Source: Phallusia fumigata (Eukaryota > Chordata > Ascidiacea > Phlebobranchia > Ascidiidae). Taken from it: a DNA stretch of 20,054 bases. The position numbers were made by a program, and so were the translations under genes. This document shows positions 1 through 9,495 of this stretch, in pieces (within the stretch, counting starts at the first letter, position 1; the number at the start of each line of letters is the position of its first letter). The stretch is taken from positions 1-20,054 of the forward strand of contig QXVZ01011481.1 in assembly GCA_008931825.1 (NCBI GenBank), given 5' to 3'. Below the pieces are notes generated by a model. It made no database searches. It was not told where the DNA came from and saw nothing but the letters and a program-made list of their open reading frames with translations.

Positions 1-1
1 A

Positions 2-1201
2 TGTGCGGTTGGAACACACAACTGTCATCAGTATGCAACTTGTTCCAACACTGTGGGTAGCTTTCGATGCTCGTGCAACGCAAACTATGAAGGAGATGGG
101 TTACAATGCAGTACGGAATTTTGTGTTAAAGTTAATCTGCTAAAAACCGTTTTCATATATTCGTTACTTTTAGCACCGAACTTCTGCGCCGCCAACCCTG
201 GTCTTTGCCAGCACAGCGGAACATGCGCAGACACCAGCACTGGCTACACGTGTTCTTGTACTATTTGGTACACAGGAAACAACTGTGCAACAGGTGTAGT
301 TAAGATTGCAGCACGTACATGTTTATTCGTGTTTGTAGTAGAAGTAGTAGGTTAAACCTACAGAATGGATTACAACGTTTTTAATTGAAACTTTGTTGCG
401 ACAACTCACTTAGCTACGTTTCATTGGGGAAATCATCTCGTCACTACGTTTTTTTCTGTTTTGGTAGTCCGTCAAAATCACCGCCTTACAACCACCCCAA
501 TGAACTGGGCTGACTCAAGGTCGTACTGTCAGTCAATCGGCGGAGATCTCGCAACCTGGGGAATGAGAGACGCGTCGACTCGAAAGTAAGTCGTACATGG
601 TTCACAATAAGTTTGATCGTAGTGTTTAGATATTGGGCGATTCTCCAAGACCTATGTTTTGGATTTTAGGGCGAAAAACGGTAATTTGGTGCAAGTTTTT
701 ATTTCTATTGTTCCTTTTGATGGATTTTTGAACAGCGATTAAAATCATGTTCTCATTTTTAGAATTTGATGACAAAATTTCACGTGTTTGCAATATCTTT
801 CAAGATTTTTGAAAGGCGTTCCCTAAATATAAATGACACACATTTTTAGCCTAATTCCTGTACCCATAAATGCCGCATAAAAACAGGGTTTTTCTGGGAC
901 TATAGTACGTGTACAAAACCTTACATTATTTTTAAGTTCGCTCATCGCAACTTCTATACGTCCTGGTCCGGTAGTCGGCTACTGGATTGGAATGTCCGAC
1001 CTTGGACAGGAAGGGGTTTGGGAATACGTTGATGGTGTGGCTGTGACAAACGCCAATACTGATTTTGCTGCTGGCGAACCGAACGACAATCCATCTGGTG
1101 GAGCAGATTGTGGACAGTTATTGGAGACTGAAGACTATCAGATGGACGATAGTAGTTGTGCAGAAAGTCAGCTCGCTGTCTGTGAGAGAACCTTAACCTA
1201 G
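2..1201 (+). CDS. EGF-like / C-type lectin domain protein, 3' part (5' end outside the window)
   Basis: Four exons are visible: 2-110, 174-293, 468-585 and 937-1201, with stop TAG at 1199-1201. The first continues off the left edge. Exon 1 encodes a calcium-EGF-type module (pattern HNC...ATC...FRCSC...LQC). Exon 2 encodes a second six-cysteine EGF module (NFC...GLC...GTC...YTCSC...NNC). Exons 3-4 encode a C-type lectin domain: MNWADSRSYCQ, then YWIGMSD, GEPNDN, ADC, DDSSC and AVCE. All junctions agree in phase (1, 1, 2), with GT donors at 111, 294 and 586 and AG acceptors just before 174, 468 and 937. The four canonical CTLD cysteines are present. EPN is the motif that the family associates with mannose-type, calcium-dependent sugar binding; the usual WND is replaced by MDD. 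The product is likely secreted or cell-surface, but the signal peptide would lie outside the window. Ligand and role are inference. The domain calls are firm. Confidence 0.88.
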
Positions 1202-1331
1202 CATTTGACAGTCGCAAAAAAACATCAGCATCAGACGAATAACAAAAACAATCCATTTTGCCTTGGCACCAACTTAATGTTGACAGGATACCAAATTCGT
1301 TGTGTAACCCCCTGGTGCAACACAATGGTTT

Positions 1332-1337
1332 ATTAAA
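1332..1337 (+). terminator. Possible poly(A) signal ATTAAA of the lectin gene
   Basis: ATTAAA lies about 130 nt after the lectin stop codon. It is the commonest variant of the metazoan poly(A) signal. No AATAAA lies nearer. The motif is short and expected by chance in AT-rich DNA, so this is only a placement hint for the 3' UTR end. Confidence 0.3.
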
Positions 1338-1340
1338 TTG

Positions 1341-1887
1341 CGACAAGAATAGGGAAACTTCCGACTGTGTTCCCCTAAATACCTTTGTTTTGATTGCATC
1401 TACCGCATCAAAGTATAACTACTAGGCTCGCACCAAAACCGGACATTTTTCCGGAAACCATTAACCATTAGTGATTGTGGTGACTTTAACAGTGTTTCTT
1501 AGCAAAAGGTATTTATCTTGACACGGGGTTTCGTTCGCACTGGAAACTGGAAAACCCAACAGGTTGATGAAGCCGCGATGCCATTTATCAATGCAGAAAT
1601 ATAGAAAAAGCTTGCTATGAAATATTTCCTTGTTTCTAAACCGAATTCTAATACTTTCCTTCAACTTTCTAAACGCCCCGATTCCATGTGCGACTGTGCA
1701 TCAAAGTTGTCAACTGATATAAAATGTTGCTGCGATGCTGTAGTCTACTTTTGCGTAACAGTATGGTACGAATGAGTTTTAATGTAAAGTATAAACATAC
1801 GGTTTAAGCTTTCAAAATGGTACGTCATACACCTGTTTTTGGTATTTTTTAAATTCGTTGTGCTGTTTTGTTATTCATTGTTTAAGA
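1341..1887. other. Intergenic, nothing recognised
   Basis: No coding exon with matched splice signals, RNA gene or clear repeat was seen on either strand. The short open stretch at 1461-1664 on the minus strand has no recognisable composition or motif. Confidence 0.5.
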
Positions 1888-1940
1888 CAGTGGTTTCAAA
1901 CCTTTTTTGATGCATTCCCCCTTTGCTCATTTTGGAACGT
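1888..1940 (+). mobile_element. hAT-like MITE terminal sequence (one end only)
   Basis: The stretch starts CAGTGGTTTCAAACC, then TTTTTTGATGCATTCCCCC. This resembles the CAGTGGTTCTCAAACYTTTTT type of terminal inverted repeat of hAT-family transposons and their non-autonomous derivatives. I could not find the matching inverted end or an 8-bp target duplication nearby, so it may be a solo or degraded end. Confidence 0.35.
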
Positions 1941-2044
1941 TTCATTCCTCCCCTACTGGACAAAAAATGATGAAAAGTGATGTTAAAACATTTGTAATCA
2001 CTGGTCTATCTAAAATAAATACCACACTTTGCAAACTTTAAGGT

Positions 2045-2045
2045 N
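2045..2045. other. Ambiguous base (N)
   Basis: A single N occurs here. It marks a draft or low-quality base, which matters when judging the single-nucleotide frame breaks noted elsewhere. Confidence 0.95.
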
Positions 2046-2252
2046 CTTAAGGCAAACACGTTTTAGGTTCCGGTTGATTGAGTTTCGACAGGAACTGTGA
2101 ACAGTTGAACAAACGCCACTCACAGTAAGTTTGTAGTGAAGTGAGGAGTGTATTCGACTGTTAATTAGCTACATTATGTGTTATGTTTTTAGCAGGTATT
2201 AACTGCAGTGTTAATTTCATATCGCATAAAGTGTTTGGCCTCTCGTGTTCAA

Positions 2253-2294
2253 ATGGATATAGATACGAACGACCAAGAGCAAACAGGGACAAAG
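2253..2294 (+). CDS. Possible first coding exon (MDIDTNDQEQTGTK), very tentative
   Basis: ATG at 2253 in the context CAAATGG opens 14 codons that end at a phase-0 donor AAG|GTATAG. Upstream, 2121-2130 holds a good donor (CACA|GTAAGT), and 2191-2192 or 2194-2195 a possible acceptor, as for a 5' UTR exon. A possible further exon lies at 2807-2863 (before GTGAGT), but its phase does not match (a stop appears in phase 0). No protein family is recognised. It could be chance. Confidence 0.18.
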
Positions 2295-2299
2295 GTATA

Positions 2300-4010
2300 G
2301 TAAAACGTTGCATGTGCCATGCTTAAGGATACACTATATATTTTAGCATCCTAGAACAATGTTAGATCCTATTCGAATATTTGCGATTCGGAATTCTATA
2401 TGGTGCATCTTTAACTATAAGTTATAACTTATTCTATCCACATTGGTTGATTACAGATATTTTGATGCGCCATATGTTATAAAGGCTGTTGCCTATTTAA
2501 ATAGAGTGGCTACCTGTGTCAGTGTTTAGTGTCCTGTTGACTTCTTGATTGTGCTACATTATCAGTAATATACATGATGTTAATTAGCAGGTGGATACAT
2601 GGGTATGCGTGTTGTGAACAGTTCAAACTACAGTTGTCTTTTACTCAAAGATATGTACAAAAACCGAATTGTCAATAAATTAGCAAAGATCTTTAGCCAT
2701 TTTTAAAACTTTGTCACATTACTAGTTATTTTAGTAGTCATCTAATAAATGCATTTTAAGCTAGTATGGTGCTTTAAACCTAGGGGGAGTTTTAGCTAAT
2801 TTTAAGGATTATTGACTGTTCCAAAGCCAAATCGCCAACGGAGAAATATCGGTTACAATCAAAGTGAGTTGATTTGTTTTGAGGCTGGGTGCTTTTTGTC
2901 TGAGAATACTAAATACGTGAACAGTCAGGCATATTGTCATATGTGAAGCAAGAGTGTAATAAGGTTTTGTATAAGGTAGTCTTTTGTGCGGTTATTTAAT
3001 AATCAAAACAATGTAAATATGAATGTAAAACTTACGACAGGGTCTAGCAATTGTTTGACGTTTGTGGATAGGAGGCGTTGCGAAATAGTGGCATTGCATA
3101 AAATCAGTTGTTGACTAAAAATTGAGGCGATTAGTTTTCGCATCTCTTGCGTTTACTTGATTTAGCGTGTGAAGACTAACATTGGTCATACTATACTGTC
3201 GCTTGTTAGTCGATTATATCAAATTATCTGAAACTATGCAGCTTTTTCGTTTTCTGATTAAACTTGTGATCTTTATTGTAAGCGGCGATGGCAGTTATCT
3301 AGCTACTGGCTATGTGTACAAAACAACTTTGCAATGTTACTACGGCGCGTGTTAAGGTTACCTCAAGTGATTCCGCTTTTAAATTACCCCATCGGCAATA
3401 ACAGTTACCACTGCCGCTCATATCGCGGGTTTTTTTACTGCAGGTGTAGTCGTCTATTTGAAAATTCCTAACAGATTTCCTACCGCAAATTCCTAACCGC
3501 AATTGGCACCATTGTAGCCGTAAAGGCTGTTGTTCGGCTCGCTAGGTGCAAATTAGTGTTGTTTTCTGTAATCACGGAAACAAACTTCGTCATTTCGCGG
3601 CATTATAAAAATAAGTAGTTTGTGATATTTACATACATGATATTGATAGGAAAATCCATGTAAATTTTGTCATTTTTTTTATCAGGCGTCAAAATTAAAC
3701 AGATTCATACGTTATGATCCCTCATGCCAATGTTACATGAAACACGCATTGAAGGCCTTCAAGTTGGGCAGTATAATTAATTCCTAAAAATGTATGTAAA
3801 ATGTAATTACAGCATTTATTATATGGTCCTTCAACAAAACGACTAATCGAAGCACGTGCTCGCGAGTAACTGCCTGTCAAATTTGTTGAGGATTTGTCCT
3901 TTTCCAACCCCCCTATTTATACAAGTGTCTCAGTCACTTGATACTAGTCTCCGGCCGTTATTTACATGAGTCATTCGGTATCCTAGGTCTTTCTACCTTC
4001 GAATAGTGGC
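2300..4010. other. Long stretch without a supported gene
   Basis: AT-rich DNA with scattered splice-like words but no chain of exons with agreeing phases. The open stretches at 3299-3502 and 3722-3907 on the minus strand show no domain pattern. I see no tRNA-like or rRNA-like sequence. Confidence 0.45.
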
Positions 4011-4015
4011 ATTCC

Positions 4016-4041
4016 ACGTGCCTCAAGCCGTTAAGGCACGT
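4016..4041. repeat. 8-bp perfect inverted repeat with 10-nt spacer
   Basis: ACGTGCCT (4016-4023) and AGGCACGT (4034-4041) are exact reverse complements around a short spacer. It could form a small hairpin or be a bipartite protein site. It has no obvious relation to neighbouring genes. Confidence 0.4.
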
Positions 4042-4444
4042 CCCATGGACGAACAATAATTTCTTGCATCAGTCCACTTCATTCCAGCCGACACAACCAG
4101 TTAATCATACAATATTTATGTAACACAGAGTTAGATTTATCAGTGGCTCTGCATTTGGTTTTGGGAGATTATTAAGTAATGTTTTTGCCTGGTATATTTG
4201 TTTTTACATCGTGAGTGTTCCAGACACTTACTGCGACCCCCGTATTTATCCCTATTTGCGCAGCATCGTTAACCTTCTCGTTATAACAAGTCAAACAAAG
4301 TGTTTAGGAGTCATATTAGCCACTGTGTATCGATAGCTAAAGTAAGTAATTTACGCGAATGAACTTTCTGTGCGTCAGCCAGAAAGCTATTCTTAGGCAT
4401 GTTTGCGCAAAAAAAATGAGAAAGTTAATAAAAAATAAACCTAC

Positions 4445-4559
4445 CCGGCAATTCTGTCCGGTGTACCATCAATGCACGAACAGTTGTAGCCTTCGTGGGT
4501 GTCCCAACAGGTTCCTTTGTGTTCGCATAACCCAGGATTGCGCTCACAAAAATTTGGCG
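4445..4559 (-). pseudogene. EGF exon, frame-broken paralogue of lectin-gene exon 2
   Basis: The acceptor AG is 4561-4560 on the minus strand and the exon starts in phase 1. It reads APNFCERNPGLCEHKGTC, then a WDTHEGYNCSC segment, matching the lectin gene's TPNFCAANPGLCQHSGTC. After the CSC cysteines the frame slips by one missing base. In the shifted frame it reads WYTGQNC, like the intact copy's WYTGNNC. This is a 1-nt deletion inside an otherwise recognisable EGF module. Confidence 0.6.
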
Positions 4560-4650
4560 CTTCGAAAATTTTTTTAATTTTCAAATCCAGATATCTATAA
4601 TGCAGGGTTTTGCAGTTGCTGCAAGTCAGACATTAAAGTTTAATGTCTAC

Positions 4651-4831
4651 CGCATTTCAATTCGCTTCCTGTGTAGTTTGCGGTACAGGAACATTGCAAA
4701 CTCTCCACATTGTTGTTGCAAATTGCGTGTTGGCGACAGTTATATGTTTGACTCGTACAGTCGTTAATATTTCCACAAACAGTGGTACTGGTCAGTGTAG
4801 CCCACAAGACACCAATGGTTATAACTGACAT
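4651..4831 (-). CDS. Intact six-cysteine EGF exon with signal-like N-terminus
   Basis: From ATG at 4831 the frame reads MSVITIGVLWATLTSTTVCG, a short hydrophobic leader-like segment. It then runs directly into an EGF module with all six cysteines (NDC, YNC, AIC, LQC, SC, LKC). It ends at a phase-1 donor (TGCG|GTAGAC, exon end 4651) that fits the acceptor of the exon starting at 4559; read-through would instead stop three codons later. The position that is an AG acceptor in the paralogous exon (5381-5382) is GGA here, so leader and EGF have become one exon. It could be a tiny secreted EGF peptide or the front of a broken gene. Confidence 0.4.
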
Positions 4832-4953
4832 CTGTATCCGAGCTAGTTCCATTAATTTAACAAATTTCGATATTTTGCGCACAAAAGTCGCACAAAAATC
4901 GAAACTGAAAACAAATCAATTTATTATCCTATTTTAGTCAAGCTATTAGTTAC

Positions 4954-5069
4954 CACAATGCGTCACATTTCCTGTGTAGTTGGGGGAACATTGGAAACTC
5001 TCCACATTGTTGTTGCAAGATGCGCGTTGATGACAATTATGGGTTCGACTCGCACAAGAAAAGAACCGT
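4954..5069 (-). pseudogene. Calcium-EGF-type exon, degraded
   Basis: The acceptor is TTTCCAG just before 5069. The module reads CASRTHNCHQRASCNNNVES then FQCSPNYTG. The residues that carry the fifth cysteine in sister modules (the C of SCNANYTG) are deleted. Relative to the phase-1 acceptor, the cysteine frame is off by one base near the start. It ends at a phase-1 donor TGTG|GTAACT (exon end 4954). Confidence 0.5.
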
Positions 5070-5110
5070 CTGGAAACTAGAGTCTGTTTTACATTGCACA
5101 ATATATTTAC

Positions 5111-5216
5111 CTGTTTTCGATGTTGGCAGTGTAGTAAACAGGATCCCAACAGTTATAACCGGTTGCTTTATTTTGACAAACTCTGATATTTTGCACACAA
5201 ATTCATTTAATATCAT
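5111..5216 (-). CDS. Leader-like first exon (35 codons + 1 nt)
   Basis: ATG at 5216 opens MILNEFVCKISEFVKIKQ, then a hydrophobic VITVGILFTTL. It ends in phase 1 at a consensus-like donor (ACAG|GTAAAT). The segment KISEFVK...VITVGIL aligns with KISKFVK...VITIGVL in front of the third EGF exon, so leader and EGF were duplicated together. It would act as a signal peptide or signal anchor. The following EGF exon is frame-broken. Confidence 0.35.
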
Positions 5217-5264
5217 GTTTACGATTAATCGTTTAGAAAAAGAATCGTCAAAAATAATAGGTAC

Positions 5265-5380
5265 CGCACTGTCATTTCCTGTGTAGTTTGCGTTGCAGAA
5301 AGACTGGAAACTACCTACAGTTTTGTGGCAAGTGGTGTTTTGATGACAATTGTGCGTTTCACCCGTACATTTATTAACAT
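5265..5380 (-). pseudogene. Calcium-EGF-type exon, two lesions
   Basis: The acceptor is TGTATTTCAG before 5380. Joined in phase 1 to the leader exon at 5780 it reads DVNKCTGETHNCHQNTTC, the canonical start of a calcium-binding EGF. The fourth cysteine is replaced (FQSFC instead of FQCSC). A missing base just before the last cysteine shifts the frame (CAG TGC G appears in the +1 frame). Confidence 0.5.
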
Positions 5381-5779
5381 CTGAAATACAATTGAAGATA
5401 AGATTTTTGAATTATTTGTAAGTCTTAATGCATATGCAGTAGATCATTTTGACTGGTCAATCTTACCGATTCCACAATTTTTTTCATTAAATACTGGTTA
5501 GAATTTGCATTTAAAATCGTCAGGTGTAACTGCAACTGTTACCTCGTATAAACAAATTGTGGCGGTTTTTGATAAAAAGTGAAAAACAATTTCGCCTTCA
5601 TTAGCATATTTCACTTTTTTTGTTTGTTTGGTCCTTCGGAAATCTATGTGGGTCTGAGATTAGGAAGAAAAAAGACAAAATCTTAGTTTATTACAAAGCT
5701 AATCGTGGCCTAACTGATAGTGCAAACTAAATTTCGTCTTTACAGCTTTACATTTTAACTCTATTTACACACAACTCAC

Positions 5780-5846
5780 CATGACATATAAACCCCAGTA
5801 AATCCACCAATAAGAGTAATAAACAAACACATTGCAAACAAGTCTA
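5780..5846 (-). CDS. Leucine-rich leader-like exon end with consensus donor
   Basis: On the minus strand CATG|GTGAGT (exon end 5780) is a near-perfect donor. In the frame that joins in phase 1 to the EGF exon at 5380 it reads CVCLLLLLVDLLGFICH, a signal-peptide-like core. An in-frame TAG lies just upstream and the only nearby ATG is out of frame, so the start is lost or lies in an upstream exon that I cannot see. Confidence 0.3.
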
Positions 5847-5849
5847 CTT

Positions 5850-6500
5850 GCCAGTCGACTTGTCTGCGTTATTATGCAATGGTCCTTTGTTGAAAGTTGG
5901 CTATGAACATTTTTGCTGTGACCTCGTGCACATGCATAACTGTTATTTTCCAATAATTTCAAGCAAAAACGTGCGAGTTGGTCGAGATCATCATCGAGAC
6001 AATGAAGTTACCCAGGGCATGGTGCAGGGACGTAAGCTTCCTGACAACAAAACAGTGACCAAGACGGTCTGTGGTGCCTGTGTCGTCTTTAGGATAAAAC
6101 AGCGCCTTTCCTTTCCCCATGCCTTCGCTCTTTTTGAGTTTCAGAGTAAAATGGAAAATGGTCGGCGAGACCCCTTAATTACGATGAAAAATGTTAACAG
6201 AAATTGGCAAATGCTTGTGTTCGTTACGTTAAGAGGTTCTTGTTAAAACTAATACTAAAGCATGTTTTTCTTACTTTGATGTTATATTTATGTTTGTCAG
6301 CTGACTTTTATTACATTACAATAGATTTAACATGGTTGTGGTAGAATCTTGTGTAAACCACTATTTCTGGTTCGTTTCTGCGTTGTGAGGAGCTCGTATA
6401 GTTCTTGTAGTTTGTGATTGTAACCGTAGCTTAGTTTGGAAGTAGTTTTCAAAAAAATGCTTGAATCATGGTGTGTAATTTAAACAACAAACGTTTTGAC
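5850..6500. other. No supported gene; long open frame of unknown meaning
   Basis: The plus-strand frame 5848-6246 is open for 132 codons and is somewhat richer in G+C than its surroundings. It has no signal, domain or cysteine pattern that I recognise, and no convincing exon borders. It is left unannotated as a gene. Confidence 0.4.
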
Positions 6501-6508
6501 AAGTTTTT

Positions 6509-6860
6509 TTGCACATATTTGTCCGCCATAATGCTGGGTGTGCAAAGGTTTTTCTGCATAGTAATGGCTCGAAATGTTTTCTGTTTGATCTGGTAGAAAA
6601 TGGGATTTTCGAATATTACAAAAACGATTTTCGTTGCGGTTTCTCCTTACCGCTTGGTGTCGCTAGAGAAGTTTTTCCGCTTGGTGTCGCTAGAAGTTTC
6701 CATTGATTGATTTATGCTTTTTTTTACAGAAATCGCTTATGCTTCCGGCGCTGTAACTGCAAATGGATAGTCCAAAGAAAACCATTTGTCAGACGGATCG
6801 GCTAATGAAGGAAGGTTCAACGTGACACTTTTCTCCTTAAATGTTGAAAAAAACCTAGCT
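6509..6860 (+). repeat. Diverged repeat, copy 1 of a local pair
   Basis: The block shares ordered similarity with 7490-7930. Both contain a GATTTTCGTT..CCGCT.G.GTCGCTA core, then a CAGAA.TC segment, a (G/T)TCAGNCGGATCG segment, and ATGTTGAAAAA / ATGTTGGAAAAA near the end. Inside it, a short stretch around GCTTGGTGTCGCTAGA is itself duplicated (about 6652-6690). The block is non-coding. The class of element is unknown. Confidence 0.5.
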
Positions 6861-7332
6861 TAGTTTGGTGTGTTTAGAGACTGTCTCGAAAAAAGTGCCC
6901 TGAATCTTGTGGACTTGTGGTGTGTTCGCCATAATCCATAATGGGTAGGTATATGGTTCGCCCGATCAGCTGCGCCTATCTCTATGCTTTAACAACTAAC
7001 AAATGGTTTTGCGCGAACGATGCTTTGAACGAAAATAGGAAACCCTAGTGCGGCAATTTTTTTGTTTTAATTTGATGCTTAATTTGTCATGAACCTGTTT
7101 CTGGGACAATGACATATATTCTGAAGATAGGTAGATGTACTAGAAGCAACCAGTGTAACATTTGCATTTCGTTTAATTCACAGTTGAGGACACGTTCGTT
7201 ACTGAGACAAAGCTTACGTCGTTACGAAGCTTAACATTGGTAAAGTGGCAACCTCCACCACACAAACAAGGTATACGTATGCTGCTGTATGCTCGTTCAA
7301 AATGTATTTGAACTTAAATATGCTACCGAAAA

Positions 7333-7366
7333 TTTAAATTTTACGTTTTAGCACGTAAAATTTAAA
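7333..7366. repeat. Perfect 14-bp inverted repeat, 6-nt loop
   Basis: TTTAAATTTTACGT (7333-7346) and ACGTAAAATTTAAA (7353-7366) are exact reverse complements around TTTAGC. As RNA this is a stable A/U-rich hairpin without a U-run; as DNA it is a cruciform candidate. No gene lies close by. Confidence 0.6.
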
Positions 7367-7489
7367 ACAGTTGTAAAGAGCGATGGCTACGACTTAATTG
7401 CTATCACGTTTCATTTTTATCTGTGGGGAGGGACATTTCAATGAGTCTTTTCGACTTTTTCTTTCTCGCTTCGGAAAAAAAATAAATAA

Positions 7490-7930
7490 CTTTTGTGTTT
7501 TTATTTTTTAGCGCAAATTGTATGTATCCGATTCTGGTTTAAACCGATGACCGGGTGTGACCTTTTCAAAACTGGAATATTCTGCAATAAACGTCCAAAT
7601 TCGTTGCCATTTTTTAATTTCTCGAAACGATTTTCGTTACCGCTAGGGGTCGCTAAACGAATTTGGGTCAAATGTGGCGAAATTGATCATATTTGTGGGG
7701 AGAGGTCTTCATTTGCCCGGTATATAAGGAACGTTCCCATTATTTCTTTGTCTATTTATTAAGCTATGGCTATTTTGCAGAAGTCACTGAAACAATTTGC
7801 TACTGACCTTTGATCAATGATTTTTGATGATGTAACAAATGCAAAGGGATTGTTCAAAGAAAAGTGTCTGTCAGTCGGATCGCTTAATGACGTAGGTTCA
7901 ACATTATAGTTTTTTTTAATGTTGGAAAAA
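7490..7930 (+). repeat. Diverged repeat, copy 2 of a local pair
   Basis: This is the partner of 6509-6860, in the same orientation. It begins with a T-rich stretch, then GCGCAAATTGTATG and TCCGATTCTGGTTTAAACCG. That front part is also related to 8179-8245 and to the two copies in 17060-17340. No ORF of interest; the hydrophobic or basic translation at 7493-7762 follows base composition. Confidence 0.5.
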
Positions 7931-8083
7931 GAAATAATCCTTCAAAACTGCTGTTTCCTTCCATTTTTTGTCTCCTATTACCGATAAAATGAAAAAGTGC
8001 TGCCCCGGTGTAATTCATAAAATCGCGTCATAAATTGTTGTCTTTAAATCGGGGTAAACCTACTTGGGTGTTTGATAGAAGAT

Positions 8084-8425
8084 AAAACCGACTTCAAGCC
8101 CTTGGAAACTGTAATATTGGAAAATCGAAATTGACTAGAATTTCCCATCATTTTTAACCCCCATAACCTACAAAATGAGATGGCTATGGTCTTTTTGTTT
8201 TTACCATAAACATTGTGTTTTCGATTCCGGTTTAAACTCGTTTCTGTCTTTGGTAGAAGTTTAAATCCGGCTTTGGGGGCTTTAAACTGGTATATTTCGC
8301 CTAAAATAGCCGCATTATTTTTCCGTTTGTCCCTCGATTCCAACAAGTTGGTGTGGGTCGAAATCGTGTGTCTCCGGTTTCAACCGGTTTGGGGGTTCGT
8401 TAGGAAGTCAAAACCGACTTCAAGC
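8084..8425 (+). repeat. Diverged repeat of the TCCGATTC family, with internal direct repeat
   Basis: AAAACCGACTTCAAGC occurs twice, at 8084-8099 and 8410-8425. Between them, 8179-8245 (GGCTATGG...TTTTGTTTTTACCATAAAC...TTTTCGATTCCGG) matches the repeat front at 7490 and the copies near 17.1 kb. The open frames on both strands here follow the repeat and are not convincing genes. Confidence 0.45.
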
Positions 8426-8559
8426 GCTCTTAAATTGATTTGTTTGGTGGAAACAAATAATGTTTTTGCGTGTTTTCTTGGGGGTAAAAACACCAAGCCT
8501 TGCCATATATTTGTCGGTTTTAGAATGCCATATATTTTGTCAGTTTTGGAGGGTTGAAA

Positions 8560-9050
8560 AATTATTTAAAATATTTTAGTTTGTTTTGATCGTTAGCGGG
8601 ACATTCTAGTTTTGCAGTGTCAACAGTCGGTTTTGTCCTTCTATTCAAGCCTGAAACTTGTTCGAAGCGCAACAGAGAACAAATTGTTTCCGTCTTATTA
8701 TCGTGAAACATACAAAGGCTATAGCTTAGTACATTTTATCAGTTTTTTTTTAGGAAAGGGAAGAAATTCGGGTTTAAGTTTGGAATAGAACTCACAAAGG
8801 GTTTAAACAGGATTTGAAAACTACAATTTATGACATGATTTTAAATTTTTTGCGTGATTAGGGGGTTAGAAAATGGAAGGAAAGTCCAGTTTATTCCAAT
8901 TTTCCGCCAAAAAAAACAGTGTAAGTGCGCCTAAAGTTGGTTTTGACCTCCTGACCAACCGCCAACCGGTTTAAACCGCATTCGGAGGCATAACTTTGAA
9001 CAATACAGTATCTAAACTGTTAATTATGTTCGAGGTCATGTAAAAACAAC
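8560..9050. other. No gene seen; AT-rich spacer
   Basis: Low-complexity A/T stretches and one GGTTTAAACCG-type word shared with the repeats to the left. Nothing coding and no RNA gene was recognised before the promoter-like block of unit 1. Confidence 0.4.
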
Positions 9051-9109
9051 ATGACAAAAAACGTTGTACGGCGACCTAATCATTTTTGTTTCAACACGTG
9101 TCCTCTCAG

Positions 9110-9400
9110 CATTGCAAAAGGCTCCTTCGCTTCCAGCAAGCACTGTGGTGTCACAAGCGCCAATCAAATCACACCACGTCACGCCAATTCGGGCGCTTTG
9201 CCTCACGCAACTAATTAAACTGCTCCAAATGCACGTCACTAATTGGTGCAATAAAGCCTGCCATTGGACGGTTAAAGCGCGCGCTCATGACGTTTCAAAA
9301 GCAAGCGGTTTGATTGGCCGAGAAGAAAAAAAAGAAAAAGGCGAACTCGCATCGCCCTGGCGCGAGTGACGTGTCATTCTTCGTTTGACTCGTGTTGAAG
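9110..9400 (+). promoter_or_regulatory. Promoter-like block of unit 1 (CRE + CCAAT, no TATA)
   Basis: CCAAT boxes or their complement occur at 9160, 9182-9186, 9242-9246, 9263-9267 and 9313-9317. CRE/ATF half sites (TGACGT or ACGTCA) occur at 9176-9181, 9233-9238, 9288-9293 and 9367-9372. The block is richer in G+C than its surroundings and is partly repeated in front of units 2 and 3. NF-Y plus CREB/ATF sites without a TATA box are a common metazoan promoter type. Direction is inferred from the exons that follow. Confidence 0.55.
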
Positions 9401-9495
9401 GTAGGAGTGTCGAAGATAAAGGAGGACGATCCCACCACAATTCGCAAGCCGAATATAGAGGTAATTTTATCGTTGTAAACTTGTAAAGGAACTTA

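Larger units (their letters stand above)
4445..5780 (-). pseudogene. Decayed EGF-repeat gene cluster related to the lectin gene (minus strand)
   Basis: Read on the minus strand this holds, in order: a leader-like exon ending at a good donor (5780), a calcium-EGF-type exon (5380-5265), a leader-like exon (5216-5111), a second calcium-EGF-type exon (5069-4954), a third with its own leader-like start (4831-4651), and an EGF exon (4559-4445). The last closely resembles exon 2 of the plus-strand lectin gene (both NFC..NPGLC...GTC). Three single-nucleotide frame breaks and lost cysteines show decay, unless they are sequencing errors. The two leader+EGF sets look like tandem duplicates. No lectin-domain exon follows. 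This is an inverted, partial copy of the neighbouring family. A short functional transcript from the third EGF exon cannot be excluded. Confidence 0.62.

Noticed and set aside
4359..4577. 72-codon Cys-containing plus-strand frame
   Set aside because: It is the antisense of the minus-strand EGF exon 4559-4445, which explains the cysteine-rich look.
5848..6246. 132-codon plus-strand open frame
   Set aside because: No domain, signal or cysteine pattern, no convincing splice context, and its 5' part overlaps the minus-strand leader-like exon. Probably chance in a locally GC-richer patch.
9064..9369. Open frame of 101 codons on the plus strand and one on the minus strand over the first promoter-like block
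   Set aside because: The block is explained by repeated CCAAT and CRE sites and is conserved with indels among the three copies, which breaks any common frame.
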